Program-made: the position numbers and the translations under genes
Notes under the pieces: model-generated
What the model was told of the DNA's origin: nothing
The model's input: the letters and a program-made list of their open reading frames with translations, nothing else
Databases searched by the model: none
Shown here: piece by piece, positions 42,406 through 51,401 of the stretch
How the letters are laid out: each line of letters opens with the position of its first letter
How positions within the stretch are numbered: the stretch's first letter is position 1
Assembly (NCBI RefSeq): GCF_000725625.1
Contig: NZ_JOHS01000034.1
Span: forward strand, 1-64,000
Origin: Streptomyces sp. NRRL F-6676
GTDB lineage: Bacteria > Actinomycetota > Actinomycetes > Streptomycetales > Streptomycetaceae
Direction: 5' to 3'
Length of the DNA stretch: 64,000 bases

Positions 42406-43181
42406 AACGGGTCCTGCTCAGGGTGGTGTACACGGGCGCGCTCCCCGTCCTCCTGGTCGTCGGCTGGTGGCTGGCCTCCGACGGCTCGACCAATGTCTAC
42501 TGGCCGCCGCTGCGCACGACCCTCAAGGCGTTCCCCGACGTGTGGACCGGCGACCGGCTCCGCGCCGACGTCCTGCCCAGCGTGTGGCGGCTGCTCGCCG
42601 GGTACGCGGCCGCCGCCGTCATGGGCGTGGCGCTCGGCACGGTGATCGGCTCCTACCGGCGGGTGCGCGCGGTGTGCGAGCCTGTGCTCGAGTTCCTGCG
42701 GGCGGTGCCGCCGCCCGTCCTGGTGCCGGTCATCATGCTGTTCGCGGGCATCGGCGACGGCATGAAGATCACCGTCATCGCGAGCGGCTGTGTATGGCCG
42801 GTGCTGCTCAACACCGTCGAGGGCGTCCGCGCCGTCGACCCGGTGATGGCGGAGACGGCCCGCAGCTACGGCATCACCGGCACCGCCCGGCTGCGCACGG
42901 TGGTGCTGCGCGCGGCGAGCCCGGGGATCGTCGCCGGGCTGCGGCAGGCGCTGTCGATCGGCATCATCCTCATGGTCATCAGCGAGATGTTCGCGGCCGA
43001 CAGCGGACTGGGCTTCACCATCGTGCAGTTCCAGCGCGGGTTCGCGATCCCCGGCATGTGGACCGGGATCCTGCTGCTCGGGCTGCTGGGGTTCGTGCTG
43101 TCGATCCTGTTCCAGCTGGTCGAGCGGCGGGTGCTCGGCTGGTACCACGGGCTGCGCGCGGCCGGCCGGCGGTCCTCGTGA
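42402..43181 (+). CDS. ABC importer permease 2 (SsuC/TauC type)
   Basis: 259 aa, six helices, EAA-type loop AETARSYGITGTARLRTVVLRAASPGI split here as AETARSYGITGTARLR and the residues after it, near residue 150. Different from permease 1, so the channel is probably a heterodimer, which is less common in this family than a homodimer. GTG start in a four-base overlap with permease 1. Confidence 0.9.
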   Translation: MKRVLLRVVYTGALPVLLVVGWWLASDGSTNVYWPPLRTTLKAFPDVWTGDRLRADVLPSVWRLLAGYAAAAVMGVALGTVIGSYRRVRAVCEPVLEFLRAVPPPVLVPVIMLFAGIGDGMKITVIASGCVWPVLLNTVEGVRAVDPVMAETARSYGITGTARLRTVVLRAASPGIVAGLRQALSIGIILMVISEMFAADSGLGFTIVQFQRGFAIPGMWTGILLLGLLGFVLSILFQLVERRVLGWYHGLRAAGRRSS

Positions 43182-43209
43182 ATCCTTCAGTCATGCGAAA
43201 GGGCAGTGC

Positions 43210-44109
43210 ATGCTCGACGTACGCGGATTGAGAAAGGTCTACGAGGGCTCCGGGCGCCGGGTGGAGGCGGTCCGGGACCTCACGTTCACGGTGGCGGCGG
43301 GCGAACTGGTCTGCGTGGTGGGCCCGTCGGGCTGCGGCAAGACCACGCTGCTGAAGTGCGTCGCCGGGCTGCTCGCCCCGACCGGCGGCGAGGTGCTCCT
43401 GGAGGGGCGCCGGGTCATCGGTCCGCCGCCCGGCATGGCGGTGGTGCTCCAGGAGTACGGGCGCAGTCTCTTCCCCTGGATGCGGGTCGGCGAGAACGTC
43501 GAACTGCCGCTCAAGCAGAAGCGGTTGGGCAAGTCCCGGCGGCGGGAACTGGTGGCCGACGCGCTGGCGTCGGTGGGGCTCGCGGACGTGGCGGGCGCCT
43601 ACCCCTGGCAGCTCTCCGGCGGGATGCAGCAGCGGGTGGCGATCGCCCGCGCGCTGGCGTACGAGCCGGACGTGCTGCTGATGGACGAGCCGTTCGCGGC
43701 GGTGGACGCGCAGACCCGGGCCGATCTGGAGGACCTGGTCCGGGGGCTGTGGCGGGAGCGGCGCATCACCATCGTGTTCGTCACCCACGACATCGACGAG
43801 GCGGTCTACCTGGGCCAGCGGGTGGTGGTCCTGTCCGCCTCCCCCACCGTCGTGCGGGAGGAGCTGCGGGTGGACCTGCCCGAGGAGCGGGACCAGGTGC
43901 ACACACGGGTCGCCCCGCGCTTCGCGGGTCTGCGTACACAGGTGTACGAGCAGATCCAGGCGGCGAAGCGCGGGACGGCCGTGCCGGGTCGGGCCCCGGC
44001 GGTGGGGTCCCCGGCGGGTCAGGAACCGCCGGGCGACCGGGGGCCGGCCCTGGCCGAGAAAGATCCTCCCGGTCCGGCGGCTACTGCAAATACGCCTCCA
44101 CCTCGCTGA
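43210..44109 (+). CDS. ABC importer ATP-binding protein (SsuB/TauB type)
   Basis: 299 aa. Walker A GPSGCGKTT near residue 39, Q-loop VVLQEYGRSLFPW, signature LSGGMQQRVAIARAL, Walker B VLLMDEPFAAVD, and the H-loop FVTHDIDEAVYL. The last 50 residues are Pro/Gly/Ala-rich and the gene end overlaps the convergent GH87 gene by 29 bp, so no separate terminator is possible there. Completes a four-gene importer. Confidence 0.92.
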   Translation: MLDVRGLRKVYEGSGRRVEAVRDLTFTVAAGELVCVVGPSGCGKTTLLKCVAGLLAPTGGEVLLEGRRVIGPPPGMAVVLQEYGRSLFPWMRVGENVELPLKQKRLGKSRRRELVADALASVGLADVAGAYPWQLSGGMQQRVAIARALAYEPDVLLMDEPFAAVDAQTRADLEDLVRGLWRERRITIVFVTHDIDEAVYLGQRVVVLSASPTVVREELRVDLPEERDQVHTRVAPRFAGLRTQVYEQIQAAKRGTAVPGRAPAVGSPAGQEPPGDRGPALAEKDPPGPAATANTPPPR

Positions 44110-46276
44110 ACTGGGCCGCCGGCCAGCCGGTGTTGGCGGTCACGTTCAGCCTCAGATAGCGCAGGTTCGCGTTGCTCGGCAGGGTGACGGTGGCCGTGTT
44201 GCCGGAGGCCGGGTCGAAGCGGTAGTCCTTCGACGCGACGACCGTGGAGTACCCGGAGCCGTCGGTGCTGCCGAGCACGGACAGCGTCTCGGTGCGGGCG
44301 CCCCACGCGGAGGACGGCGGCAGCTTCAGCACCAGCCGCCGTACGGCCTGCGAGGACCCCAGGTCGACGGTGAGGGCCTGCGGGAAGGCGTTGTTCGCCG
44401 ACTCCCAGTAGGTGTTCGCGTCGCCGTCGACCGCCTTGCCCGGGGTGTAGACGTCCTGGGAGCCGGTGGCCGAGGCCGGCCGGCCCTTGGCGAGGTTGCG
44501 GCCGGGGTCGGGGTCGGGGTTGCCCTGGCCGGGCTGGGGCCAGGTGGAGCAGTCCGACCAGGTGCTGTCCCAGCCGGAGTTGCCGCCGCCGTCGGTGAGC
44601 GTGAAGGTGCCCGAGTTGGCCGGGTAGGGGCAGTTGTAGACCCCGGCCGCGCCCACGCCGGTGGCGGTCACGTTCTTGAAGGTGGCGGCGCCCTGGGCCT
44701 CGGCCTGGACGACGACGGTGCCGGTGTTCTTCACCGTGGCGCCGGAGACGTCGACGTTCTTGACCGGGTAGCCGGTGCCGCCGCCGGAGACGAACTCGAA
44801 GGCGCTGTACGGGCTGTCGGTGATCGTGGTGTTGGTGATGTTGACCGTGGCGTTGATCTGGCTGTCGTAGGAGTCGACGCGCAGCGCGCCCATCGGGTGC
44901 TTCCAGTTGGGGTTCATCGCCCCCGCGCGGACGAGCGTGTTGCCGTCGACCGTGATCGTCCCGGCGAGCGGGCTGAACGGGTCGAGGAACTTCTGGTTGG
45001 AGATCGCGATGCCGCTGCCGAGGGCGTTGGTGTCGGAGATCAGGTTGTTCTTGACCGTGATGTCGGTGCCGCCGTAGATGGCGATGCCGTTGGCGAGGTT
45101 GGGCTGGGAGATGGTGTTGTTCTCGAAGCCGCTGTCGGTGTCCGGCGAGTACAGCGACCACATGGCGAGCGAGTCGTCGCCCTGGTTGCGCAGGAAGTTG
45201 TCGCGGACGTGGACGTTTTTGGCGGTGCCGTTGAGGTTGAGGCCGTCGGCGGTGGTGTCGAGGACGCGGTTGTTCTCGACGACGAGGTTGTCGTTGGTGC
45301 CGGTGAGCCAGAAGCCGCACTTGAGGTGCTGGAGCCACATCCCGGAGACGGAGGAGTTCGCGCCGAGGGAGCCGTTGACGAAGTTGTCCGGGCTGCCGTC
45401 GTTGCGTTCGGTGACCTCGCCGATCACCGCGAAGTCCTTGAGGTGGACGTTGCCCGCGCTGCTCTGCTGGTTGATGAAGCTGGAGCTGTGCACCACGGAG
45501 TGCCAGCTGCCGGCGCCCTGGAGGGTGACGTTCTGCACGTTCTGCAACGAGGACGACACCTTGTAGTCGCCCGGCGGTATCCACACCACCCCGCCCTGGG
45601 CGGCGGAGATGGCGTCGCGGAAGGCCTGGGTGGAGTCGCCCTGGCCGCTGGGGTCGGCGCCCTTGTCGGTGACGGAGACGGCCCCGGACGGCTTGCCGGG
45701 CGCGTCGGCGACCTGCTCGAAGTCGGCGACGTCGACCGTGACCTGCACGTTCGTCGCCTGGAAGGCGATTCTGTCGCCCGCCTGGACGTTCCGGCCGAGC
45801 AGCATCCGGGCGTTGTCGAAGAAGTGGTGGGTCTTGGAGCCGGTGATCCAGCTCGTGTCGACGTAGGAGTATTTCGAGGTGACGGGGAGGGTCTTGTCGA
45901 GCTTGGTGCCGTTGACGTACACGTCGAGGCTGCCGGACTGGCCGTCGGGCACGTTGTAGGAGACGTTCACGGCGTTGGCGGCGCGCGGCACGGTGAACTC
46001 CACGCGCTGGCCGGAGGTGAGGCGCACCGCCTGCCGTCCCGAGGCCTCGGAGGCGAGCGTGCCCTGGGTGTAGTCGGGGCCGATCTTCGCACCGGTGCTG
46101 CTCGCCGACTCGGCCTCGACGGAGGTGAACGGGAGGGTGGCTCCGGCGGCCGCGTGGGCGGCGGGGGCGCCGAGGGTGACGAGCATGCCGGCCGCGAGGG
46201 CGACGGCGGTGCCGGCGGCGGAGAGCCGCCCGGCGGCTCTCGCGGTGGTGCGGTGGTCCGTGGTGCCGTGTGACAT
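44081..46276 (-). CDS. Secreted GH87-type alpha-1,3-glucanase / mycodextranase with carbohydrate-binding domains
   Basis: 731 aa. Sec signal (1-42, ending GAPAAHA). A CBM35/6-like domain at about 48-190, then a right-handed beta-helix (about 200-560), then a discoidin (F5/8C, CBM32-like) domain at about 595-731. In the helix TADGLN (D344) and QGDDS (D367, D368) have the same 23- and 1-residue spacing as the three catalytic Asp reported for Paenibacillus GH87 (D1045, D1068, D1069, from memory). The target would be alpha-1,3-glucan of fungal walls or nigeran. Last gene of the leftward sugar locus, 56 bp after GH13. Confidence 0.82.
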   Translation of the reverse strand: MSHGTTDHRTTARAAGRLSAAGTAVALAAGMLVTLGAPAAHAAAGATLPFTSVEAESASSTGAKIGPDYTQGTLASEASGRQAVRLTSGQRVEFTVPRAANAVNVSYNVPDGQSGSLDVYVNGTKLDKTLPVTSKYSYVDTSWITGSKTHHFFDNARMLLGRNVQAGDRIAFQATNVQVTVDVADFEQVADAPGKPSGAVSVTDKGADPSGQGDSTQAFRDAISAAQGGVVWIPPGDYKVSSSLQNVQNVTLQGAGSWHSVVHSSSFINQQSSAGNVHLKDFAVIGEVTERNDGSPDNFVNGSLGANSSVSGMWLQHLKCGFWLTGTNDNLVVENNRVLDTTADGLNLNGTAKNVHVRDNFLRNQGDDSLAMWSLYSPDTDSGFENNTISQPNLANGIAIYGGTDITVKNNLISDTNALGSGIAISNQKFLDPFSPLAGTITVDGNTLVRAGAMNPNWKHPMGALRVDSYDSQINATVNITNTTITDSPYSAFEFVSGGGTGYPVKNVDVSGATVKNTGTVVVQAEAQGAATFKNVTATGVGAAGVYNCPYPANSGTFTLTDGGGNSGWDSTWSDCSTWPQPGQGNPDPDPGRNLAKGRPASATGSQDVYTPGKAVDGDANTYWESANNAFPQALTVDLGSSQAVRRLVLKLPPSSAWGARTETLSVLGSTDGSGYSTVVASKDYRFDPASGNTATVTLPSNANLRYLRLNVTANTGWPAAQFSEVEAYLQ

Positions 46277-46332
46277 GGTGCTGATCCCTTCGAGTGGGGG
46301 TGCGGGGATAGCGGGTCGCGGGGGCGGCGCTC

Positions 46333-47922
46333 TCAGGCGCGCAGCCAGACCGCGGTGTCCTGCGGCAGCCGCCCGTCGTCGGTCAACGGGCCGCTGGTGA
46401 GCAGGGGTGGGGCGGAGGTGGGGAGTGCGACGGGGTCCTCGCCGAGGTTCACCACGCAGCGGACGCCGTCGGCGCGGGTGAAGGCGAGGACTCCCTCCGG
46501 GGCGGGCAGCCAGGTGAGCGGCCCGTCGCCGAAGACGGGGCGGAGGCGGATCGCCTCGCGGTAGAGGGTGAGCATCGAGTGCGGGTCGGTGGCCTGCCGG
46601 TCGGCGGCGTACGCGGCCCAGCCGGCGGGCTGCGGCAGCCACGGCTCCTCGCGGGAACCGAAGCCCGCGTACGGCGCGCCGGCCGCCCAGGGCAGGGGGA
46701 CCCGGCAGCCGTCGCGGCCCGGGTCGGTGCCGCCGGAGCGGGCGTGCATGGGGTCCTGGATGCGCTCGCGCGGGATGTCGGCCTCGGGCAGGCCCAGTTC
46801 CTCGCCCTGGTAGACGTAGACCGAGCCGGGCAGGGCGAGGGTCAGCAGGGCGGCGGCGCGGGCGCGGCGGGTGCCCAGCGCGAGGTCGGTGGGCGTGCCG
46901 AAGGTCTTGGTGGCGAAGTCGAAGCCGGTGTCGGCACGGCCGTAGCGGGTGACCGTGCGGGTCACGTCGTGGTTGCAGAGCACCCAGGTGGCGGGGGCGC
47001 CGACGGGGGCGTGCTCGGCGAGCGTGTCGTCGATGGAGGCGCGCAGCCGGGCGGGGTCCCAGGGGCAGGAGAGGAAGGAGAAGTTGAAGGCGGTGTGCAG
47101 TTCGTCGGGGCGCAGATAGCGGGCGAAGCGCTCGGCGTCGGGGAGCCAGACCTCGCCGACGAAGACGCCGTCGTACTCGTCGGCGACGCGGCGCCAGGAG
47201 CGGTAGACGTCGTGGAGTTCGTCGCGGTCGACGTACGGGTGCGGGTCGCGCCCCGCGGTGAAGTCGGGCAGCCCGGGGTCCTTGACCAGGAGGGCGGCGG
47301 AGTCGATGCGGACGCCGGCGACGCCCCTCTCGAACCAGAACCGCAGCACGTCCTCGTGCTCCTGGCGGACGGCCGGGTGGGCCCAGTTGAGGTCGGGCTG
47401 CTCGGGGGCGAACAGATGGAGGTACCAGTCGCCGTCGTCGAGTCTGCTCCAGGCGGGGCCGCCGAACTCCGACCGCCAGTCGTTGGGCGGGAGTTCGCCG
47501 TGCTCGCCGCGGCCGGGCCGGAAGTGGAACAGTTCCCGCTCGGGTCCGCCGTCGAGGGCCTTGCGGAACCAGGGGTGCTGGTCGGAGACGTGGTTGGGGA
47601 CGATGTCGACGATGGTGCGGATGCCCAGTTCGCGGGCCTCGGCGATGAGTTTCTCGGCCTCGGCGAGGGTGCCGAAGGCGGGGTCGATGGTGCGGTAGTC
47701 GGCGACGTCGTAGCCGCCGTCCTTCATCGGGGAGAGGTACCAGGGGCTGAACCACAGCGCGTCGACGCCGAGTTGGGCGAGGTGGGAGAGCCGGGCGCGG
47801 ACGCCCGCGAGGTCACCGGTGCCGTCCCCGTCGCCGTCGGCGAAGCTGCGGACGTACACCTGGTAGATGACGGCGGAGCGCCACCAGTCGGTCCCTTTTC
47901 GGGCAGGGGTGGGCTGTCCCAC
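46333..47922 (-). CDS. GH13 alpha-glucosidase (oligo-1,6-/alpha-glucosidase type)
   Basis: 529 aa, no signal peptide, so it acts on imported oligosaccharide. Catalytic set: nucleophile D207 in VRIDSA, acid/base E257 in VGEVWL, and H318-D319 in LCNHDV; substrate motif IVPNHVSDQHPWF. Family-13 alpha-glucosidases cleave maltose, isomaltose or nigerose; which one is unclear. Start is GTG at 47922 with GAAAGG upstream. Between the transporter genes and the GH87 gene. Confidence 0.9.
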   Translation of the reverse strand: MGQPTPARKGTDWWRSAVIYQVYVRSFADGDGDGTGDLAGVRARLSHLAQLGVDALWFSPWYLSPMKDGGYDVADYRTIDPAFGTLAEAEKLIAEARELGIRTIVDIVPNHVSDQHPWFRKALDGGPERELFHFRPGRGEHGELPPNDWRSEFGGPAWSRLDDGDWYLHLFAPEQPDLNWAHPAVRQEHEDVLRFWFERGVAGVRIDSAALLVKDPGLPDFTAGRDPHPYVDRDELHDVYRSWRRVADEYDGVFVGEVWLPDAERFARYLRPDELHTAFNFSFLSCPWDPARLRASIDDTLAEHAPVGAPATWVLCNHDVTRTVTRYGRADTGFDFATKTFGTPTDLALGTRRARAAALLTLALPGSVYVYQGEELGLPEADIPRERIQDPMHARSGGTDPGRDGCRVPLPWAAGAPYAGFGSREEPWLPQPAGWAAYAADRQATDPHSMLTLYREAIRLRPVFGDGPLTWLPAPEGVLAFTRADGVRCVVNLGEDPVALPTSAPPLLTSGPLTDDGRLPQDTAVWLRA

Positions 47923-47983
47923 GGTGCGTGCCTTTCTGTTCGGTGGGGGTGGCGGGCGGGGCCGTCGCCGCGGAGACGGCCGT

Positions 47984-48865
47984 TCAGCCCTTGGTGCTGC
48001 CCGCGCTGATGCCGGCGATGATGTGCCGCTGGAAGACGAGGAACAGGGCGACCATCGGGATGCTGGCGATCACCATGGCGGCGATGAGCACGGTCAGCTG
48101 GATGTTCTGCGACAGCTGCACCAGGGCGACGCTGATGGGCTGCTTGTCGGTGTCGGAGAACACCATGAGCGGCCACAGGAAGTCCTGCCAGACGGCGACC
48201 AGGGCGAAGATCGACACCACGCCGAGCACGGGCCGTGACATGGGCAGCACGACGGACCACAGGGTGCGCAGCTTGCCGGCGCCGTCGATCTCGGCGGCCT
48301 CCAGCACGTCCCGGGGCAGCTGGTCGAAGAACCGCTTGAGCAGATAGAGGTTGAAGGCGTTGGCGACGGCGGGCAGCCAGATGCCGAGCGGGTCGTTGAG
48401 CAGACTGGTGTGCAGGAACGGCAGATCGGCGACGGTGAGGTACTTCGGTACGACGAGGGCCTGTGTCGGCACCATCAGGGTGGCGAGGATGCCGCCGAGG
48501 ATCACCTTGCCGAAGGCGGGCCTCAGCCGGGACAGGGCGTAGGCGGCGGCGGTGCAGAACACGAGCTGGAAGGCCCAGGCGCCGGCGGCCTGGACGACGG
48601 TGTTCCACAGGTGCTGCGGGAGCTGCATCAGGTCCCAGGCGTCGGTGTAACCGCTCAGGTGCCAGTGCTCGGGGACGAGGGTGGGCGGGGTGCGGGCCAC
48701 CTCGTCCGGGGACTTCATCGCGCCGGTGACCATCCAGTACACGGGGAAGAGGAAGGCGAGCGCGAACAGCAGGACGACGGCGGTGAAGACGCCCCAGTAG
48801 ATCGCCTTCCCGCGCGGTCGGGCAAGGGTGGCCGGGGAGACGAGGGTACGGGTGCCGTTGCTCAT
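47984..48865 (-). CDS. Sugar ABC transporter permease (MalG type)
   Basis: 293 aa with six helices and the EAA loop EAAEIDGAGKLRTLWSVVLP near residue 190. Carbohydrate uptake class 1. Overlaps the MalF-type gene by four bases. The C-terminal GISAGSTKG is the usual CUT1 ending. Confidence 0.92.
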   Translation of the reverse strand: MSNGTRTLVSPATLARPRGKAIYWGVFTAVVLLFALAFLFPVYWMVTGAMKSPDEVARTPPTLVPEHWHLSGYTDAWDLMQLPQHLWNTVVQAAGAWAFQLVFCTAAAYALSRLRPAFGKVILGGILATLMVPTQALVVPKYLTVADLPFLHTSLLNDPLGIWLPAVANAFNLYLLKRFFDQLPRDVLEAAEIDGAGKLRTLWSVVLPMSRPVLGVVSIFALVAVWQDFLWPLMVFSDTDKQPISVALVQLSQNIQLTVLIAAMVIASIPMVALFLVFQRHIIAGISAGSTKG

Positions 48866-49827
48866 GCGTCCTCCCCGTCGGTGCGGGTGAGCCGGAGGTA
48901 GAGGGCGGAGAAGAGGCCGAGGAGCACGAGCAGCATGACGCTGAGCGCGCAGGCGCCGCCGAAGTCGTTGTAGAGGAAGGCGTACTTGTAGATGAGGTAG
49001 AGCACGGTGACGGTGGCGTTCTCCGGTCCGCCGCCGGTGATGACGAACGGTTCGGTGAAGACCTGCATGGTGGCGATGATCTGGAGCAGCATCAGCATGA
49101 GGATCACGAACCGGGTCTGCGGGATCGTGACGTGCCGTACCCGCTGGAGCAGATTGGCGCCGTCCAGCTCGGCGGCCTCGTAGAGCTCACCGGGGATGGA
49201 TTGCAGGGCGGCCAGGTAGATCAGCACCGTGCCGCCCATGTTGGCCCAGGTGGCGACGAGGACGAGGGAGACGAGCGCGGTGTCGGCGCCGTTGGACCAG
49301 TTGGACGTCGGCAGGTGCAGGAACCGCAGCGCCTCGTTGGCGAGGCCGGTGCCGGGGTCGTAGAACCACTTCCACAGCAGGGCGCTGACCACGGGCGGGA
49401 TCATCACCGGCAGATAGACGGCGACGCGGAAGAACGCCTTGGCGTGGCGGAGTTCGTTCAGGACGAGGGCGAGGACGAACGGGACGGCGAAGCCGATGAG
49501 CAGGGCGAGCCCGGTGAAGGTGAGCGTGTTGCGCCAGGCGTCGCCGAACTCGGGGTCGTGCAGGACGCGGGTGAAGTTGTCGGTGCCGACCCATTCCGGG
49601 TCGGAGCCGGGGGTGTACTTCTGGAAGGCGATCACGACCGCGCGGATCGCCGGGTACCAGGAGAACAGGGCGAAGCAGAGCAGTCCGCCGAGGAGGAAGG
49701 CGTAGGCGCGGGCCTGGTCGCCGAGGCGGCGCCGCCGGCCGGCCCCCGACGCCGGGGAGGGCGTCCTCGCGGGGGCCGGGCGGGCGGCGGGTGCCTCGGC
49801 GGGAGGGCGGGAGGCCGTCTTGGTCAT
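48862..49827 (-). CDS. Sugar ABC transporter permease (MalF type)
   Basis: 321 aa. A Pro/Ala-rich cytosolic N-terminus of 35 residues, six helices, and the EAA loop YEAAELDGANLLQRVRHVTI near residue 215. Six bases after the binding-protein stop. No ATPase gene lies in this locus; Streptomyces CUT1 importers share the ATPase MsiK encoded elsewhere, which explains the lack. Confidence 0.92.
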   Translation of the reverse strand: MTKTASRPPAEAPAARPAPARTPSPASGAGRRRRLGDQARAYAFLLGGLLCFALFSWYPAIRAVVIAFQKYTPGSDPEWVGTDNFTRVLHDPEFGDAWRNTLTFTGLALLIGFAVPFVLALVLNELRHAKAFFRVAVYLPVMIPPVVSALLWKWFYDPGTGLANEALRFLHLPTSNWSNGADTALVSLVLVATWANMGGTVLIYLAALQSIPGELYEAAELDGANLLQRVRHVTIPQTRFVILMLMLLQIIATMQVFTEPFVITGGGPENATVTVLYLIYKYAFLYNDFGGACALSVMLLVLLGLFSALYLRLTRTDGEDA

Positions 49828-49833
49828 CTGTAC

Positions 49834-51186
49834 TCAGCTCCGGGCGAGGATGCCGTCGATCTTCCCGGAGGCCTCCTTGAGGAGTGAGTCGATGTCGGCG
49901 TCCTTCTTGGTGAGGACGGCGGAGACGACGCCGTCGAGGACGGAGTAGAGCTGCTGGGCGTGCGGCGGCTCGATCTTCATCCGAAGGCTCTGGTTGCCGT
50001 CCAGGAAGCTCTGGTAGTTCTCCACGGGCACGTTGGCGTTGGCCTTCTTGACCTGCTGGTCCTTGGCGTCGGCGGCGCCGGTGAACAGGCGCGGCTCGGG
50101 CAGTCCTACGGGCGCGTCGTTCTTCTTGGCGCGGGCGTAGTCGCCGAGGAAGCCCTTTCCGGGGGTGAGGAACATGTGGTCGAGCCACTTGAGGCCGGCG
50201 CGGATCTGGGCGGGGCTGTCCTTCTTGTTGAACATGTAGCCGTCGCCGCCGATGAGGGTGCCCTTGCCGCCGGGCATGGGCGCGAGGGCGAGGTCCTTGT
50301 AGTCGCCGCCCTTCTCCTTGACCAGGATCGGGATGTTGTCGGGGGCGGCGAGGTACATGCCGAGCTTGCCGGAACCCATCATCTGCTGGGCGTCGTTGAT
50401 GACGAGGAGCTGCTTGCTGCCCATGGAGTCGTCGTTCCACCGCATGTCGTGCAGGTTCTGGAGGACGGCGTGGCCCTCTGGGGTGTTGACGGTGGCCTTC
50501 TTGCCGTCGGCGTCGACGACGTTCCCGCCCTGGGAGTAGAGCTCGGCGGTGAAGTGCCAGCCGCCCTGGTTCTGGGCGCTGTAGTCGGCGTAGCCGACGG
50601 TGCCGTTGCCGAGGGCGGCGATCTTCTTGGCGTCGGCGCGGACCTCTTCCCAGGTGGTCGGGGGCTTGTCGGGGTCGAGTCCGGCCTTCTCGAACAGCTT
50701 GCGGTTGTAGAGCAGGCCCATCGAGTAGCCGGTGCGCGGGATGCCGTAGACCTTGCCGTCGACGGTATAGATGTCCTTGAGCTGCTTCTGGAGCGTGGAC
50801 CAGCTCTTCAGGTCCTTGACGTACGGGGTGAGATCGGCGGCCTGGTTGATGTCGACGACGTGCCCCGCGTCGGTGAAGTACGTGTAGAACACGTCCTCCA
50901 TCTGGCCGCCGGCGAGCTTGGCGTCGAAGGTCTTGGGGTCCTGGCAGGGGAAGGCGTCGTGGGCGACGACGTCGATGTCCGGGTGCTGCTTCTCGAAGGA
51001 CGCGACGTCCTCCTCGAAGAACTTCCGGTCGACCTTGGCGCTCTTGGGCGGCATGCAGTTGACGGTGATGCGGGTCTTGCCGCCCGCCGCGTCGTCGTCG
51101 CTGCCGCCGCAGGCGGTGACGGCGAGGGAGGCGAGGGAACAGACGCCGATCGCGACGAAGGTACGGCGGAACCCGGTGCGTGTCAT
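49834..51186 (-). CDS. Sugar ABC transporter substrate-binding lipoprotein
   Basis: 450 aa. Lipobox VTAC gives C26. Family-1 extracellular solute-binding fold: FEKQHPDIDVVAHDAFP, YGIPRTGYSMGLLYNRKLFEKAGL, and SGKLGMYLAAPDNIP. Aromatic residues of CUT1 pockets (W and Y around QNQGGWHFTAELYSQGG) are present. First gene after lacI in a leftward operon that probably imports alpha-glucan oligosaccharides freed by the GH87 enzyme. Confidence 0.92.
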   Translation of the reverse strand: MTRTGFRRTFVAIGVCSLASLAVTACGGSDDDAAGGKTRITVNCMPPKSAKVDRKFFEEDVASFEKQHPDIDVVAHDAFPCQDPKTFDAKLAGGQMEDVFYTYFTDAGHVVDINQAADLTPYVKDLKSWSTLQKQLKDIYTVDGKVYGIPRTGYSMGLLYNRKLFEKAGLDPDKPPTTWEEVRADAKKIAALGNGTVGYADYSAQNQGGWHFTAELYSQGGNVVDADGKKATVNTPEGHAVLQNLHDMRWNDDSMGSKQLLVINDAQQMMGSGKLGMYLAAPDNIPILVKEKGGDYKDLALAPMPGGKGTLIGGDGYMFNKKDSPAQIRAGLKWLDHMFLTPGKGFLGDYARAKKNDAPVGLPEPRLFTGAADAKDQQVKKANANVPVENYQSFLDGNQSLRMKIEPPHAQQLYSVLDGVVSAVLTKKDADIDSLLKEASGKIDGILARS

Positions 51187-51350
51187 CGGTGGACCCCTTT
51201 GGGCAGGAGCGTGGAAAGGCCCACGGGGGGACGGCGACCGCGCAGGGCCGAGGCGTGACCGCGCATGGTCCGTACCACCCGTGACTGGCGACGCACACTC
51301 AAGCACCGGGAGGGAGGCCGCGCAATAGATCGCGCGAACTTTGCAATTAT

Positions 51351-51382
51351 TCGACAGCAGGACGGATCTTGCTGGCTGTCGA
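51351..51382. promoter_or_regulatory. Inverted repeat TCGACAGC/GCTGTCGA between lacI and the transporter operon
   Basis: Arms 51351-51358 and 51375-51382 around 16 nt; a second palindrome GAATCGATTC follows at 51384-51393. They lie in the AT-richer 215-bp gap before the binding-protein gene and may be operator or promoter parts. They do not match the lacI box at 52426. Confidence 0.35.
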
Positions 51383-51401
51383 GTGAATCGATTCGACGCC
51401 G

